This document shows, piece after piece, positions 32,024 to 40,591 of a stretch of DNA of 55,103 nucleotides (position 1 is its first letter; each line of letters begins with the position of its first letter). The stretch lies in assembly GCF_002723835.1 (NCBI RefSeq), contig NZ_BEWG01000023.1:349-55451 (forward strand). Reading direction: 5' to 3'. Source of the DNA: Mycobacterium sp. shizuoka-1 (GTDB lineage: Bacteria; Actinomycetota; Actinomycetes; Mycobacteriales; Mycobacteriaceae). The position numbers and the translations under genes were made by a program. The notes beneath the pieces are model-generated. The model saw only the letters and a program-made list of their open reading frames with translations, did no database searches and was not told the origin of the DNA.

Positions 32024-33298
32024 ATGAAGGTGGTCTTGGCGTGCCACGGCGTCCGCGGTGACGTCGAACCCTGCGTCGTCATCGGTCGTGAGTTGCAGCG
32101 CAGGGGCCACGACGTGAAGATCGCGGTCCCGCCGAATGTGGTTGCCTTTGCCGAGGCAGCCGGTCTGACCGCAGTCGCGTGGGGCGACGAATCGCAGGTC
32201 ATGATGGACGCGCAGCGCGACTACTGGACTGCCTTTTTCCGAATCCCTTGGAAGCCAAAAGATCTGGAGAGGTTGGGCGCTCACATCGGCGAGATCGTCG
32301 CCAAGTGCTGGACGAAGGAGGCGTTCTCGACGCTGACATCGCTCGCCGAGGGGGCGGACCTGATCATCGCTGGTTATGGCTTCGAGCAGTTCTCGGCCAA
32401 CGTCGCGGAGTACTACGGTATCCCGCTGGTCACCGTGGACTTCTTTCCTACCCGGGCCAACGGCAGGGTGCTGCCTTTACTCCCGCCGGCGATCGGTCGC
32501 GCGGTGATGAAGGGCTATGAACGCATGGCCTGGAGCGGAGTCGTGAAAGACGTCGAGGACACCCAGCGCCGTGAACTTGGCCTGCCGCCGGCGACGACAC
32601 CCTGGCCGCAGCGGATCGCAGAACGCGGTTCGCTGGAAATCCAAGGCTACGACGACGAATGGATTCCCGGGCTGGCCGCTGAATGGGCGCACTGGGGCGG
32701 CAAGAGACCGTTCGTCGGGACGCTGACCCTGGAGTCGGCCACGGACTTCGACGACGAGGTTGCATCGTGGATCGCCGACGGCAAGCCGCCGATCTTCTTC
32801 GGCTTCGGCAGTGTGCCTGTGGGGTCGCCGGCTGACACGATCGCCATGATCAGCGCGGTCAGTGAGCGACTGGGCGAGCGGGCGCTGGTCGGCGCAGGGT
32901 CCACCGACTTCAGCGCGATCGCGCACCCGGAGCACGTCAAGCTGGTCGGGTTGGTGAATTTTGCCGCGGTGTTCCCACGCTGTCGGGCGGTCGTGCACCA
33001 CAGCGGCGCCGGCACCATTGCCGCATGCCTGCGGGCGGGGGTGCCGCAGGTGGGGCTGTGGACGCTGCCGGACCAGGGGCTGCGCACCAACCAACTCAGA
33101 CGGTTGAAGTTGGGCACGGGGCGGCGCTTCGCCAACACGACCGAGAAATCGTTGGTCGCAGATCTGCGGACGGTGTTGGCCCCGGGATACGTCACACGGG
33201 CCCGTGAGTTCGCGTCCTGCATGACGACGCCGGCCGAAAGCGCCGCCGCCGCCACCGATCTCGTGGAAGACTTCGTGCGCGTCGGGCGTGTTTGCTGA
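32024..33298 (+). CDS. GT1-type glycosyltransferase (GtfA/GtfB-like)
   Basis: A 424-aa paralogue of the locus glycosyltransferases. It starts with MKVVLACHGVRGDVEP and RRGHDVKIAVPP, and has FFGFGSVPVGSP and HHSGAGTIAACLRAGVPQ in the donor-binding half. Here HHSGAG replaces the usual HHGGxG, a small change in the nucleotide-sugar pocket. A GAGAGG ribosome site precedes ATG 32024. Three bases separate it from the acyltransferase that follows, so the pair is co-translated and may act on the same sugar. Confidence 0.9.
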   Translation: MKVVLACHGVRGDVEPCVVIGRELQRRGHDVKIAVPPNVVAFAEAAGLTAVAWGDESQVMMDAQRDYWTAFFRIPWKPKDLERLGAHIGEIVAKCWTKEAFSTLTSLAEGADLIIAGYGFEQFSANVAEYYGIPLVTVDFFPTRANGRVLPLLPPAIGRAVMKGYERMAWSGVVKDVEDTQRRELGLPPATTPWPQRIAERGSLEIQGYDDEWIPGLAAEWAHWGGKRPFVGTLTLESATDFDDEVASWIADGKPPIFFGFGSVPVGSPADTIAMISAVSERLGERALVGAGSTDFSAIAHPEHVKLVGLVNFAAVFPRCRAVVHHSGAGTIAACLRAGVPQVGLWTLPDQGLRTNQLRRLKLGTGRRFANTTEKSLVADLRTVLAPGYVTRAREFASCMTTPAESAAAATDLVEDFVRVGRVC

Positions 33299-33301
33299 TC
33301 G

Positions 33302-34462
33302 ATGAGTGCGAATCCGGAAGTCGTTGGCGACAACGAAGACAAGAGCGTCACCCGGTGGGGGAGACCCACCCTCGCAGAGGCATTCGATCCGCAGAACAAC
33401 GCACTGAATGCATGGCGATTGATCTTGGCGACCGGCGTTATTCTCTGGCACGCCTGGCCGCTGACGGGCCGCACCATCACATTCGAACCGGCTCACCAGC
33501 TACTTCGCGATGGTTGGGTAGACGGGTTCTTTGCCATCTCCGGATTCCTCATCACCTGGAGTTGGTTCAGGCAGCAACGAGTTCGGGACTACTTCCTGGC
33601 TCGATGCCTGCGTCTGCTTCCCGGGCTGTGGGTTTGTCTTATTGTGACCGCGTTCGTCATCGCGCCGATCGCTGTCCTCATTCAAGGTGGCTCGCCCGCC
33701 AAACTCTTGTCGTCGCGCGCACCTTTCGAGTATGTCCTCGGCAACAGTGCGGTGCTCCTGACCGAACATGACATCGCAGGAACGCCATCCGGGATCCCAT
33801 GGCTCGGCGAGTGGAACGGGTCGCTCTGGACCCTGTTCTGGGAGGTGGCCTGCTACCTCGCTATTGCCGGTCTGGGCATTGTTGGCCTGCTCCGACGTCG
33901 GTGGGTGATCCCCGCATTGTTGGCGCTGATGGTCTATTGGTCGGCGATACTGCCACCGTATGCCGCACTGATCGAGGCCCCTCCAGGCGCGAAACTACAC
34001 ATCGATGCGGCGACCCAACAGCTAGTCACAAACGGGATCGCCGCGCGTTTCGGCGTTATGTTTCTCGCGGGTGCGCTCCTCTACCGGCTTCGCAATGTGA
34101 TTCCGGCACGGTGGTCGCTAGTCGCGGTCAGCGTCGCGCTTGTTCTTGCTGCGAGTGCGTTGCCCAACTATCGGGTTGTTGCGGCTGTGCCTCTTGCTTA
34201 TGCCATCATCGTCTCGGGCGCACTCATCCGAAACAAGCGGCTTTCGCTGAGGACGGATTTGTCGTACGGGGTCTACATCTACGCATTTCCCATACAACAG
34301 TTGCTGGTGATTTGTGGACTCGCCTTTTTGCATCCGGTGATACTTGCGATTGTTGCCACTTTCGTCACACTGCCACTGGCGGCTTTGAGCTGGTTCCTGG
34401 TCGAAAAACCCGCAATGGCACTGAAAACTCGTCTTAAGCGCAAAGTTCCTCCCGCAGGGTAA
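33302..34462 (+). CDS. Acyltransferase-3 family membrane O-acyltransferase
   Basis: A 386-aa integral membrane protein with about ten hydrophobic helices. The family features are the early LATGVILWHAWPL helix with its catalytic-type His, the GFFAISGFLI motif and the Arg-rich LARCLRLLPGLW loop. Acyltransferase-3 proteins move acetyl or other short acyl groups onto extracytoplasmic or membrane-linked sugars; Atf1 acetylates GPL sugars in Mycobacterium smegmatis. It has no SGNH domain, unlike the two large proteins at the right end of the window. Local base use seems somewhat less GC-rich than that of its neighbours, by eye. Confidence 0.88.
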   Translation: MSANPEVVGDNEDKSVTRWGRPTLAEAFDPQNNALNAWRLILATGVILWHAWPLTGRTITFEPAHQLLRDGWVDGFFAISGFLITWSWFRQQRVRDYFLARCLRLLPGLWVCLIVTAFVIAPIAVLIQGGSPAKLLSSRAPFEYVLGNSAVLLTEHDIAGTPSGIPWLGEWNGSLWTLFWEVACYLAIAGLGIVGLLRRRWVIPALLALMVYWSAILPPYAALIEAPPGAKLHIDAATQQLVTNGIAARFGVMFLAGALLYRLRNVIPARWSLVAVSVALVLAASALPNYRVVAAVPLAYAIIVSGALIRNKRLSLRTDLSYGVYIYAFPIQQLLVICGLAFLHPVILAIVATFVTLPLAALSWFLVEKPAMALKTRLKRKVPPAG

Positions 34463-34533
34463 CGGCTGCTGGTCCAAATTCGGGTTCGCGGCCGAAGGCC
34501 GACGCATCGGAAACCCAGTTGCGCGGCTCGTAT

Positions 34534-34554
34534 GGTCGGGTTGTCGGCCCGACC
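34534..34554. terminator. Hairpin between convergent genes
   Basis: Perfect 7-bp arms GGTCGGG and CCCGACC enclose a 7-base loop in the 112-bp gap between the convergent acyltransferase and methyltransferase ends. It is GC-rich without a T-tract and could terminate from both sides. Nothing else is evident in this gap. Confidence 0.45.
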
Positions 34555-34574
34555 GGCTCAATTGCGGTGAAGTG

Positions 34575-35696
34575 CTATCGCCCAGCCGACCCAAGAGTCC
34601 CCAGCCCGGTGATCTCCAGGCTGACCGATTTCCGTACTCCTGCTGCGCCGAGCATGAACAAAATGTCGCCCGGAGGCGCACCCAACCAGAACCGCCAGAA
34701 TCGGCGGCTGAAGATTTTCCACAGATAGCGACCGTCCAGCAGATGTACCGCGACAGCAGCCAGTCGATAAAGCGGTCGCTTCCAGCGTGAAGTGACCATC
34801 TCCGCATTCATCTCGCCGATCTCCAGGCCCCAGGCCCGATACCGGAATTCCAGACCGTAGCGATTCTGGAACTCGAAGAATGCGCGCATCTCACCATTGG
34901 TGACCAGGTATTCGTCGAAGACCAGAATCGACCCCTCGACGAACCGCTCTCTGCAGGTCTCCAGCGCATGCAGGCAGCTTTCATAGGTGTCCAAGTCCAT
35001 GTGGAAGAGCCGGATCGGCGCGCCCGGTCGCGCCGCCAAGAACGGGGCCAGCGTGTCATAGGTGCTGCCCTTGACGAACTGCACCTTGCGGCCCAGCGCG
35101 GCCGGTATGCCGTCGTGGAGTGTCACGCCGGTGTCGCGAATGAAGCGCTGCGCGAGGGGATCGGAGAGGGAGAAGGTGCCCTGCTTGATGACGAACTGAT
35201 CTTCGATCGGCCAGTCTTCGACGAGCCCTTCGAAAGTGTCGAAGCCGTAGACCGTTCGGTCGGCGGCATCCGATGTGAGCCGGGTCGACCAGCCGATCCA
35301 GACGCCCAGGTCGAGCAGGAGTTCATCGGCATTGTCCGGGGTCGGCGTCGCCAGTCGGGCGGCCTCCCACAGCAGTGGGTGACCCGGAATCTTGCAGCGG
35401 CGGATCTCCGTCAGCGTGTCGGCGATGAAGTCCCGATATGCCTCGTCGTAAAGCCGGACATCTTTCGCATACAGGTTGGGGATAAAACGATCACGGCCGC
35501 GGTACATCAGGCGTGCGATGAGCAGCATCACCACAAGCGCGCCGACAGCGATGAGAACAAGGGGTGAGTAGAAGCACGCCACGGCCGCTGCAAGCAGCAT
35601 GGCAACCAGAACGGCCTTCCAAACCCGGTGGATGGCCGTCCGATCCACCGTCTGCCTCGTCGGCTCGGCTGTTCTGCTATCGACCACGCTCACCAT
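34575..35696 (-). CDS. Membrane-anchored TylF-type methyltransferase
   Basis: A 373-aa protein from ATG 35696. An N-terminal region with two adjacent hydrophobic stretches (about 27-65) precedes a TylF/macrocin-type methyltransferase domain. Features are DLGVWIGWSTRLT for SAM binding, YGFDTFEGLVEDW, and FHMDLDTYESC with likely metal-binding acids, then LVFDEYLVTNGEM. The domain is clearly paralogous to the shorter protein at 48164, which lacks the membrane part. The anchor suggests methylation of a membrane-bound glycolipid rather than of a free nucleotide sugar (inference). It follows the second GMC gene by 60 bp on the same strand. Confidence 0.85.
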   Translation of the reverse strand: MVSVVDSRTAEPTRQTVDRTAIHRVWKAVLVAMLLAAAVACFYSPLVLIAVGALVVMLLIARLMYRGRDRFIPNLYAKDVRLYDEAYRDFIADTLTEIRRCKIPGHPLLWEAARLATPTPDNADELLLDLGVWIGWSTRLTSDAADRTVYGFDTFEGLVEDWPIEDQFVIKQGTFSLSDPLAQRFIRDTGVTLHDGIPAALGRKVQFVKGSTYDTLAPFLAARPGAPIRLFHMDLDTYESCLHALETCRERFVEGSILVFDEYLVTNGEMRAFFEFQNRYGLEFRYRAWGLEIGEMNAEMVTSRWKRPLYRLAAVAVHLLDGRYLWKIFSRRFWRFWLGAPPGDILFMLGAAGVRKSVSLEITGLGTLGSAGR

Positions 35697-35756
35697 CGAC
35701 CTCCCGATTCCTCGACAGACTAGGGCCTACTCGGTGGTCGCGGGGCCCGATCGGCG

Positions 35757-37397
35757 TCAGCCAGCAAAGATTGACTCATTGAGGTGCGCCGCCACGCGCA
35801 AGGCGTTGGCCGCAACCGTCAGGCTCGGGTTCAGTCCGGCGCTCGACGGAAAGAACGACGTGTCCACCACATAGAGGTTGTCCACCTCGTGAGCACGGTT
35901 GTGCGCGTCCAGAACGCTGGTCGCGGGATCGGTACCGAAACGGCAGGTACCGCAAACGTGTCCCATATTCGAGTTCTCCTTACCGCTGCCCAGAGTGCGG
36001 GTGCGGAACGGCTTCAGTATCTCCTTGAACAGCCGCAAGAACGCCGCATGGCGCTCGAGTTCTCCCGTGTGCAGCCGGTACTGAATCCGCATCCGCTGGC
36101 GGCCGTCCGAGCCGGGCCGCTCCGAGAGCAGTACCCGGTTGTCCCGATAGGGGAGGTCCTCCATCATGGCGGCGAGGATCAGTCCGCCGGTGAAGAACTT
36201 CTCGTACACCCGACGCACCGCCGGCGTCATCAGTCGCAGGGCCCGCCCCTGCGCGCCGGGGCGGTTGATCAGCCACTCCATCGGCGGGATCGAACCGAAC
36301 GACTGCACGGTTCCGTACTTCTGGCCCTGATAGAAGTAGAAGTCGTTGAGCCCGATCTCCTTGTTGGCTGCCGTGATCGCCGAGTCGGACTGCGGCCAGA
36401 TCTCGATCGGGTCGAGGAGGTGGCGCATCAGGTTGCGCCCCACCATATCTGAGCCGTTGGCCAGTCCACGTGGCCACTCACCGGAGCGGGAGTTGAGCAG
36501 TAGCACCGGAGTGGCCAGCGCGCCGGCGGCCAGCACCACCACCTTGGCCCGCAGGGCGAGTCGACCGTCCGGATGCTCGCAGATCACTCGTCTGACCTGG
36601 CTTCGGTCGGCTTCCAGATGTACCACCCGACATTCGGTCAGGAGTTGGGCACCGTATTCGGTGATGGCAGGAAGTACGCCGTTGCGGGCGGAATCGTTCT
36701 TGCACGATTTGGAGCAGAGGAACGTCTGACACGTTGCGCAGTCGGGGGTGTAATCGCAGGCCATCGGCAGGTGATACGGATGGAGACCACGACCGGTCAG
36801 ATAATCCACAATCGGTTGGTTGTCAGCCGAAAAGGGCGGCGCAGCAGGCAGGTTGACGTCGGCCGCCTCCGGCCTCAGCGGATCGGGCTGGCCGCGGACC
36901 CCCAACAGCTTCTCGGCGTCGGCGTACCAGGGCCGCATCTGCTCGTAGCTGACCGGCCAAGCCTCCGGCACGGTGGAGTCGCCGGGGTCGGCAAAATTCT
37001 GCCGGGGAGTGAAATCACGGGCGAAGAACCGCTCGCACACCATGCCGTAGAGCGCCGAGGATCCGCCGGTTCCACTGCCGATGAAGGGCACGAAGCGCTT
37101 CGCGCGCCGTCCGCTGATGTCCTCGACCTCATCGGTCGAGCGACCACCGCGCGCCAGCGCGTCGAAGTAGGTTGCCGTTGACCGGGCCGCCGCCGGCTCG
37201 GCCAGCTCCGGCATCGCCGAGCGAATGGTCCGCGGGGTCCCTGGCAGGGTTGAGCGTCCCTTCTCGACGAACAGCACGCGACGGCCAGCTTGAGCCAGCC
37301 GATAGCCCAGCATGCCGCCCCCCATGCCGGTGCCCACGACGATCACGTCCCACTCGATGCGTTCCGTCTCGCGCGCTGTCGTTGCGCCGTCAGCCAA
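35757..37397 (-). CDS. GMC-family FAD oxidoreductase (copy 2)
   Basis: A close paralogue of the flavoprotein at 25964, 546 aa from TTG 37397. It has the FAD loop VVGTGMGGGMLG, GTGGSSALYG, the Cys-rich CATCQTFLCSKSC stretch and the C-terminal GHVCGTCRFG and GLNPSLT motifs. The frame is open to ATG 37415. However, the GAGGAGCTCGAT ribosome site shared with copy 1 falls inside that extension, and the paralogue starts at the equivalent codon, so TTG 37397 is preferred. It probably oxidises a sugar or lipid hydroxyl. A TylF-type methyltransferase follows in place of the hydrolase seen after copy 1. Confidence 0.87.
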   Translation of the reverse strand: MADGATTARETERIEWDVIVVGTGMGGGMLGYRLAQAGRRVLFVEKGRSTLPGTPRTIRSAMPELAEPAAARSTATYFDALARGGRSTDEVEDISGRRAKRFVPFIGSGTGGSSALYGMVCERFFARDFTPRQNFADPGDSTVPEAWPVSYEQMRPWYADAEKLLGVRGQPDPLRPEAADVNLPAAPPFSADNQPIVDYLTGRGLHPYHLPMACDYTPDCATCQTFLCSKSCKNDSARNGVLPAITEYGAQLLTECRVVHLEADRSQVRRVICEHPDGRLALRAKVVVLAAGALATPVLLLNSRSGEWPRGLANGSDMVGRNLMRHLLDPIEIWPQSDSAITAANKEIGLNDFYFYQGQKYGTVQSFGSIPPMEWLINRPGAQGRALRLMTPAVRRVYEKFFTGGLILAAMMEDLPYRDNRVLLSERPGSDGRQRMRIQYRLHTGELERHAAFLRLFKEILKPFRTRTLGSGKENSNMGHVCGTCRFGTDPATSVLDAHNRAHEVDNLYVVDTSFFPSSAGLNPSLTVAANALRVAAHLNESIFAG

Positions 37398-37464
37398 AAT
37401 CGAGCTCCTCAGCATGATGGCCCGAAGATTGGCCTGGACTGGGCGATTCGGGATCGTATCAACG
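37398..37464. repeat. Conserved upstream block of GMC gene, copy B (partner 27614-27679)
   Basis: This block aligns to the region upstream of GMC copy 1 with one single-base indel. It includes GGGCGATTCGGGAT and TATCAACG, the latter corresponding to the final codon and stop of the GT4 gene next to copy A. Here no GT4 gene lies upstream; similarity ends and a PE-PPE-domain gene follows. This looks like a breakpoint of the duplication. Confidence 0.8.
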
Positions 37465-37508
37465 ATCAGCTGAGGTTACGGGCGAACACGAGCAATGAGC
37501 AGAATTGC

Positions 37509-38888
37509 CTAGCTTGCTCTTTTCGACACGCCAAGACTCTTGCCGGCAGATGTTGTGGCACGACTGCTCGCGGGGGGTTTCGAAATCACCGAGCGGGCCG
37601 CTCGGGGCGCGGACCGGTGCGCCCCGCGCGGCTTGGCGCGACCCACGGCTCTGGTCGTTGGCGCCGAGGCCGTTGTCTTCGAGGTGGTCGCAGGGGTGGT
37701 TGCGGTAGCCGGCGGGGAGTCAAGCGCCGCGTATTCGACCTCCGGTCCACCAACGCCGTAGGGCCCTGGTCTTGTCGTGCCGAAGGGGCGGCTGTCGAAC
37801 ACGTCCTGCAGGGCGTTGTCCCAGCCGACCGGGATCGCACGCAAGAAGTCCACGGTCGTTGTGACCGGGTCGGGGAAGTGCAGCAAGTTGAACGACGTCG
37901 GTTGTCCGGGGCTGACCGTCCGGTCGTAGCCCGCCTCCACGAGGACGCGCAGTGGCGGATCCAGTGCGGCGGCGAGTGCGGGACCCACGACGGGTATCAG
38001 CTGTACCGCCGTCAGCAGCGGGAGAACGGGATTGTGGACCAGGTAGTAGTGAGTGTCACCGTACTGACCCTGATCGACAATTCCCGGTTCGCTCAGAGAG
38101 TGATCTGTGTATGTCGTGTGAACGAAGCCCATTCCGGCGTAGGCGTTCAGGACCGCGAGCAAGTTCAGGGGATTCACCGGAAAATCCGATATGCCGTCGT
38201 ACTGGATCGCGATGTCGACTGTCGCGTACTGAGTGTCCGTGGGCACCGCGCTGCTGAGCTGCTCGTCGCGGCGGACCCCGAGGAGCAGAAAGGTCACCAG
38301 ACCCGAGGTGTCGCGGGCGGTAAGTGACCCATTCGGCCTCGAATTTCCGATCACCACAAACGTGACGGCGGGACCCTCGCCGGCAGCGTATTCCGCCGCG
38401 AGATCGGCCTTTTCCAGCATCGCGATGACTGCGCTCTGCGAGTATCCGAAGACAACAAATGAGTCAGAACCGGATGGTGCAACAGATCCGACGTCCAGGT
38501 TGTAGTCGCACACACTCGAGGTGACGCAGCTGTGGAGCTTGGCCAGGCCCTCGTTCACCGATGCCTTAACCGGGAGGGTGCCAACGCGAGGCGCATCTTC
38601 CTCCGGCGTGATGACGGCGACGCCGTTGTATGGCCCGTCTGGAATCCCAGTCGAGCCTGTCGACGACGCGGGCGAGACGTAGTTGTTCACGGCGGCATCG
38701 ACGAACTGTCGGACATAAGGAAGGGTGTCGGGCGGCGTCGACAACGGATGTCCCGTCCCACCCATGACGAGAACTGTTGTCCCGGCTGCCGCAACGGACG
38801 TGAGGTACCCGGGAAAGATCGACGTAATGCCGCCGACAACTGTGGCGACAGCCGCCGCAACCAGGGTCGGGAAAAGTCCGCGGCCCAC
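37509..38888 (-). CDS. PE-PPE-domain serine hydrolase/acyltransferase-like protein
   Basis: From GTG 38888 this is a 459-aa protein with a hydrophobic N-terminus (LFPTLVAAAVATVVGG), likely a signal or anchor. An alpha/beta-hydrolase domain of the PE-PPE type follows, with the nucleophile elbow GYSQS (S150) and a DNALQDVFDSRPFGTTRPGP-type end. The tail (about 390-459) is rich in Thr, Ala, Pro and Arg and probably disordered. The frame is open to ATG 39011 (500 aa), but the signal-like segment would then lie about 40 residues inside. Related PE-PPE-domain proteins (Chp1, Chp2) finish acyl-trehalose lipids by extracytoplasmic acyl transfer. A similar late acylation step is proposed here (inference). 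Confidence 0.75.
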   Translation of the reverse strand: MGRGLFPTLVAAAVATVVGGITSIFPGYLTSVAAAGTTVLVMGGTGHPLSTPPDTLPYVRQFVDAAVNNYVSPASSTGSTGIPDGPYNGVAVITPEEDAPRVGTLPVKASVNEGLAKLHSCVTSSVCDYNLDVGSVAPSGSDSFVVFGYSQSAVIAMLEKADLAAEYAAGEGPAVTFVVIGNSRPNGSLTARDTSGLVTFLLLGVRRDEQLSSAVPTDTQYATVDIAIQYDGISDFPVNPLNLLAVLNAYAGMGFVHTTYTDHSLSEPGIVDQGQYGDTHYYLVHNPVLPLLTAVQLIPVVGPALAAALDPPLRVLVEAGYDRTVSPGQPTSFNLLHFPDPVTTTVDFLRAIPVGWDNALQDVFDSRPFGTTRPGPYGVGGPEVEYAALDSPPATATTPATTSKTTASAPTTRAVGRAKPRGAHRSAPRAARSVISKPPASSRATTSAGKSLGVSKRAS

Positions 38889-39093
38889 CGATACCCCCCA
38901 GATGTGAAACTGCCCCGTCAGTTGCTGAGAATATCCCCACGCCCAAACAATTCGCACATCGCAGCGGTCGGCACCCCCGCCGAATGTTGGCTCGACCGCC
39001 GACTTTAGCATTTCGTGGTGACATGCGCGGGGCTCGCGTCGCGGGGTCTCTTCTGACGGTCAGCCAGGTATCTGTCTTTGCTGCCGCGGTTTG

Positions 39094-39115
39094 CGACCGA
39101 ACGCTGACTCGGTCG
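39094..39115. promoter_or_regulatory. Inverted repeat overlapping a -35 element
   Basis: CGACCGA (39094-39100) and TCGGTCG (39109-39115) are perfect 7-bp arms with an 8-base spacer, in the divergent region before the glycosyltransferase at 39184. The element covers the proposed -35 box, as repressor sites often do. The regulator is unknown. Confidence 0.4.
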
Positions 39116-39132
39116 TCAAAAAACCGCAATAA
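39104..39132 (+). promoter_or_regulatory. Candidate promoter for the glycosyltransferase/nucleotide-sugar operon
   Basis: CTGACT (-35-like, 39104-39109) and AATAAT (-10-like, 39127-39132) are spaced by 17 bp. The GT start at 39184 lies about 50 bp downstream behind a GGAAAGG ribosome site. It would drive the plus-strand genes from 39184. Confidence 0.4.
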
Positions 39133-39183
39133 TGACCGGTGCTCCCGATCGCTGTCCCCAGGACGGAAAGGCTCCCCACGGCG

Positions 39184-40452
39184 ATGAAACTTGTGCTGTC
39201 CAGCTACGGCGGTCGCGGCGACATCGAGCCCGCTGTGGTCGTCGGCCGTGAGTTGCTCCGCCGAGGGCACGACGTGCGCATGGTCGTACCGCCCAATCTG
39301 GTCGGGTTCGCCGAGTCGGCCGGGCTCCCGGCAGACGCCTACGGGCTGGAGTCCGACGCCATCCTGGAGCTGCAACGGAGGTACTTCACCTGTTACGGCC
39401 GTACTCCCTGGAAGCTCAAGGAGCTCAACCGGATGGCCAGCGAAACCGCGCAATTCGCACAGGAGTGCTGGGCGGATATGACCAGGACGTTGGCCGCGGT
39501 GGCGCACGGCGCGGATCTACTGCTCACCGGGCTGATCTTCGAGCAGCCGGCGGCCAACGTTGCGGAGGCCTACGACATCCCACTGGTCACTTTGCATTAC
39601 TTCCCGTACCGGGTGCACGGCCAGCTGCTGCCGGTGTTGCCGGCGCCGCTGAGCCGCACGGCCATGGCGGTGAACGAGTGGACTGCGTGGCGCGGAACCC
39701 GAGACGGTGAGGACGCCCAGCGTCGGGAGTTGGGACTGCCCAAAGCCACCGGCCCAGCGCCACGCCGCATTGCGGCCCGGGATTCGCTGGAAATCCAGGC
39801 CTACGACGAGTTGATCTTCCCGGGACTGGCCGCCGAGTGGGCCAAGTGGGGCGACCGTCGGCCATTCGTAGGGGCGTTGGCGATGGCCTCGCCGACAGAT
39901 TCCGACGAGGAAGTGGCGACGTGGATCGCCGAGGGAACTCCGCCGGTCTTCTTCGGGTTCGGCAGTGTTCCGATCGGATCACCGTCCGACACCATTGCGA
40001 TGATCGCTGCAGCGTGCGCCCGGTTGGGGGAGCGTGCAATCGTCGGCGCCGGCGGTACCGACTACGGCAGTGCCCCGCAGTACGACCACGTCAAAGTCGT
40101 CGGCCAGGTGAACTACGCGACGATCTTCCCGTCGTGCCGTGCGGTGGTGCACCACGGCGGCTCGGGAACCCTCGCCGCCTGCCTGCGGGCCGGCGTGCCC
40201 CAACTCGTGCTGTGGACGCTGCCTGACCAGCCTTTTTTCGCCGCTCAACTGAAACGGCTGAAGGTGGGTGCTGGGCGGCGCTTCGCGACCACAACAGAGA
40301 ATTCGCTGGTCAAGGACCTCCGCCGGATTCTGGCTCCCGACTACGCGACGCGGGCCCGCTCGATCGCGCCGCGAATGACGACACGCGACGACAGCGTCGT
40401 TGCTGCGGCCGACCGGGTGGAAGCGTTTGCGCGCCTGAAGTGCCGCGCCTGA
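39184..40452 (+). CDS. GT1-type glycosyltransferase (GtfA/GtfB-like)
   Basis: A 422-aa member of the locus GT family. It has MKLVLSSYGGRGDIEP at the N-terminus, RRGHDVRMVVPP, FFGFGSVPIGSP and HHGGSGTLAACLRAGVPQLV. The frame opens at 39139, but ATG 39184 aligns with the paralogues and has a GGAAAGG ribosome site. It opens a plus-strand run with two nucleotide-sugar enzymes and two more glycosyltransferases. By eye it resembles the GT at 32024 more than the tandem pair at 43028 and 44338. Confidence 0.9.
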   Translation: MKLVLSSYGGRGDIEPAVVVGRELLRRGHDVRMVVPPNLVGFAESAGLPADAYGLESDAILELQRRYFTCYGRTPWKLKELNRMASETAQFAQECWADMTRTLAAVAHGADLLLTGLIFEQPAANVAEAYDIPLVTLHYFPYRVHGQLLPVLPAPLSRTAMAVNEWTAWRGTRDGEDAQRRELGLPKATGPAPRRIAARDSLEIQAYDELIFPGLAAEWAKWGDRRPFVGALAMASPTDSDEEVATWIAEGTPPVFFGFGSVPIGSPSDTIAMIAAACARLGERAIVGAGGTDYGSAPQYDHVKVVGQVNYATIFPSCRAVVHHGGSGTLAACLRAGVPQLVLWTLPDQPFFAAQLKRLKVGAGRRFATTTENSLVKDLRRILAPDYATRARSIAPRMTTRDDSVVAAADRVEAFARLKCRA

Positions 40453-40565
40453 TCCAGTTTGGTCGGCCCGCCGGATTTCGGTTCGACGGCGTCAATATTC
40501 GATTAGGCTGCGCAACGACCAGCCCGGTCATGAGGCCCGGTCCAATTCGGGACGCGCATGGACGT

Positions 40566-40591
40566 AAGGAGCTATGAACAGCGATGGCTAG
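40566..40591 (+). promoter_or_regulatory. Ribosome site with overlapping 5-codon mini-ORF
   Basis: AAGGAG (40566-40571) is followed by an ATG at 40574 that opens a 5-codon frame ending at TAG 40589-40591. The nucleotide-sugar dehydrogenase ATG at 40584 lies inside it in another frame. The Shine-Dalgarno spacing is too short for the first ATG (2 nt) and long for the second (12 nt), so initiation could be modulated. Confidence 0.3.
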
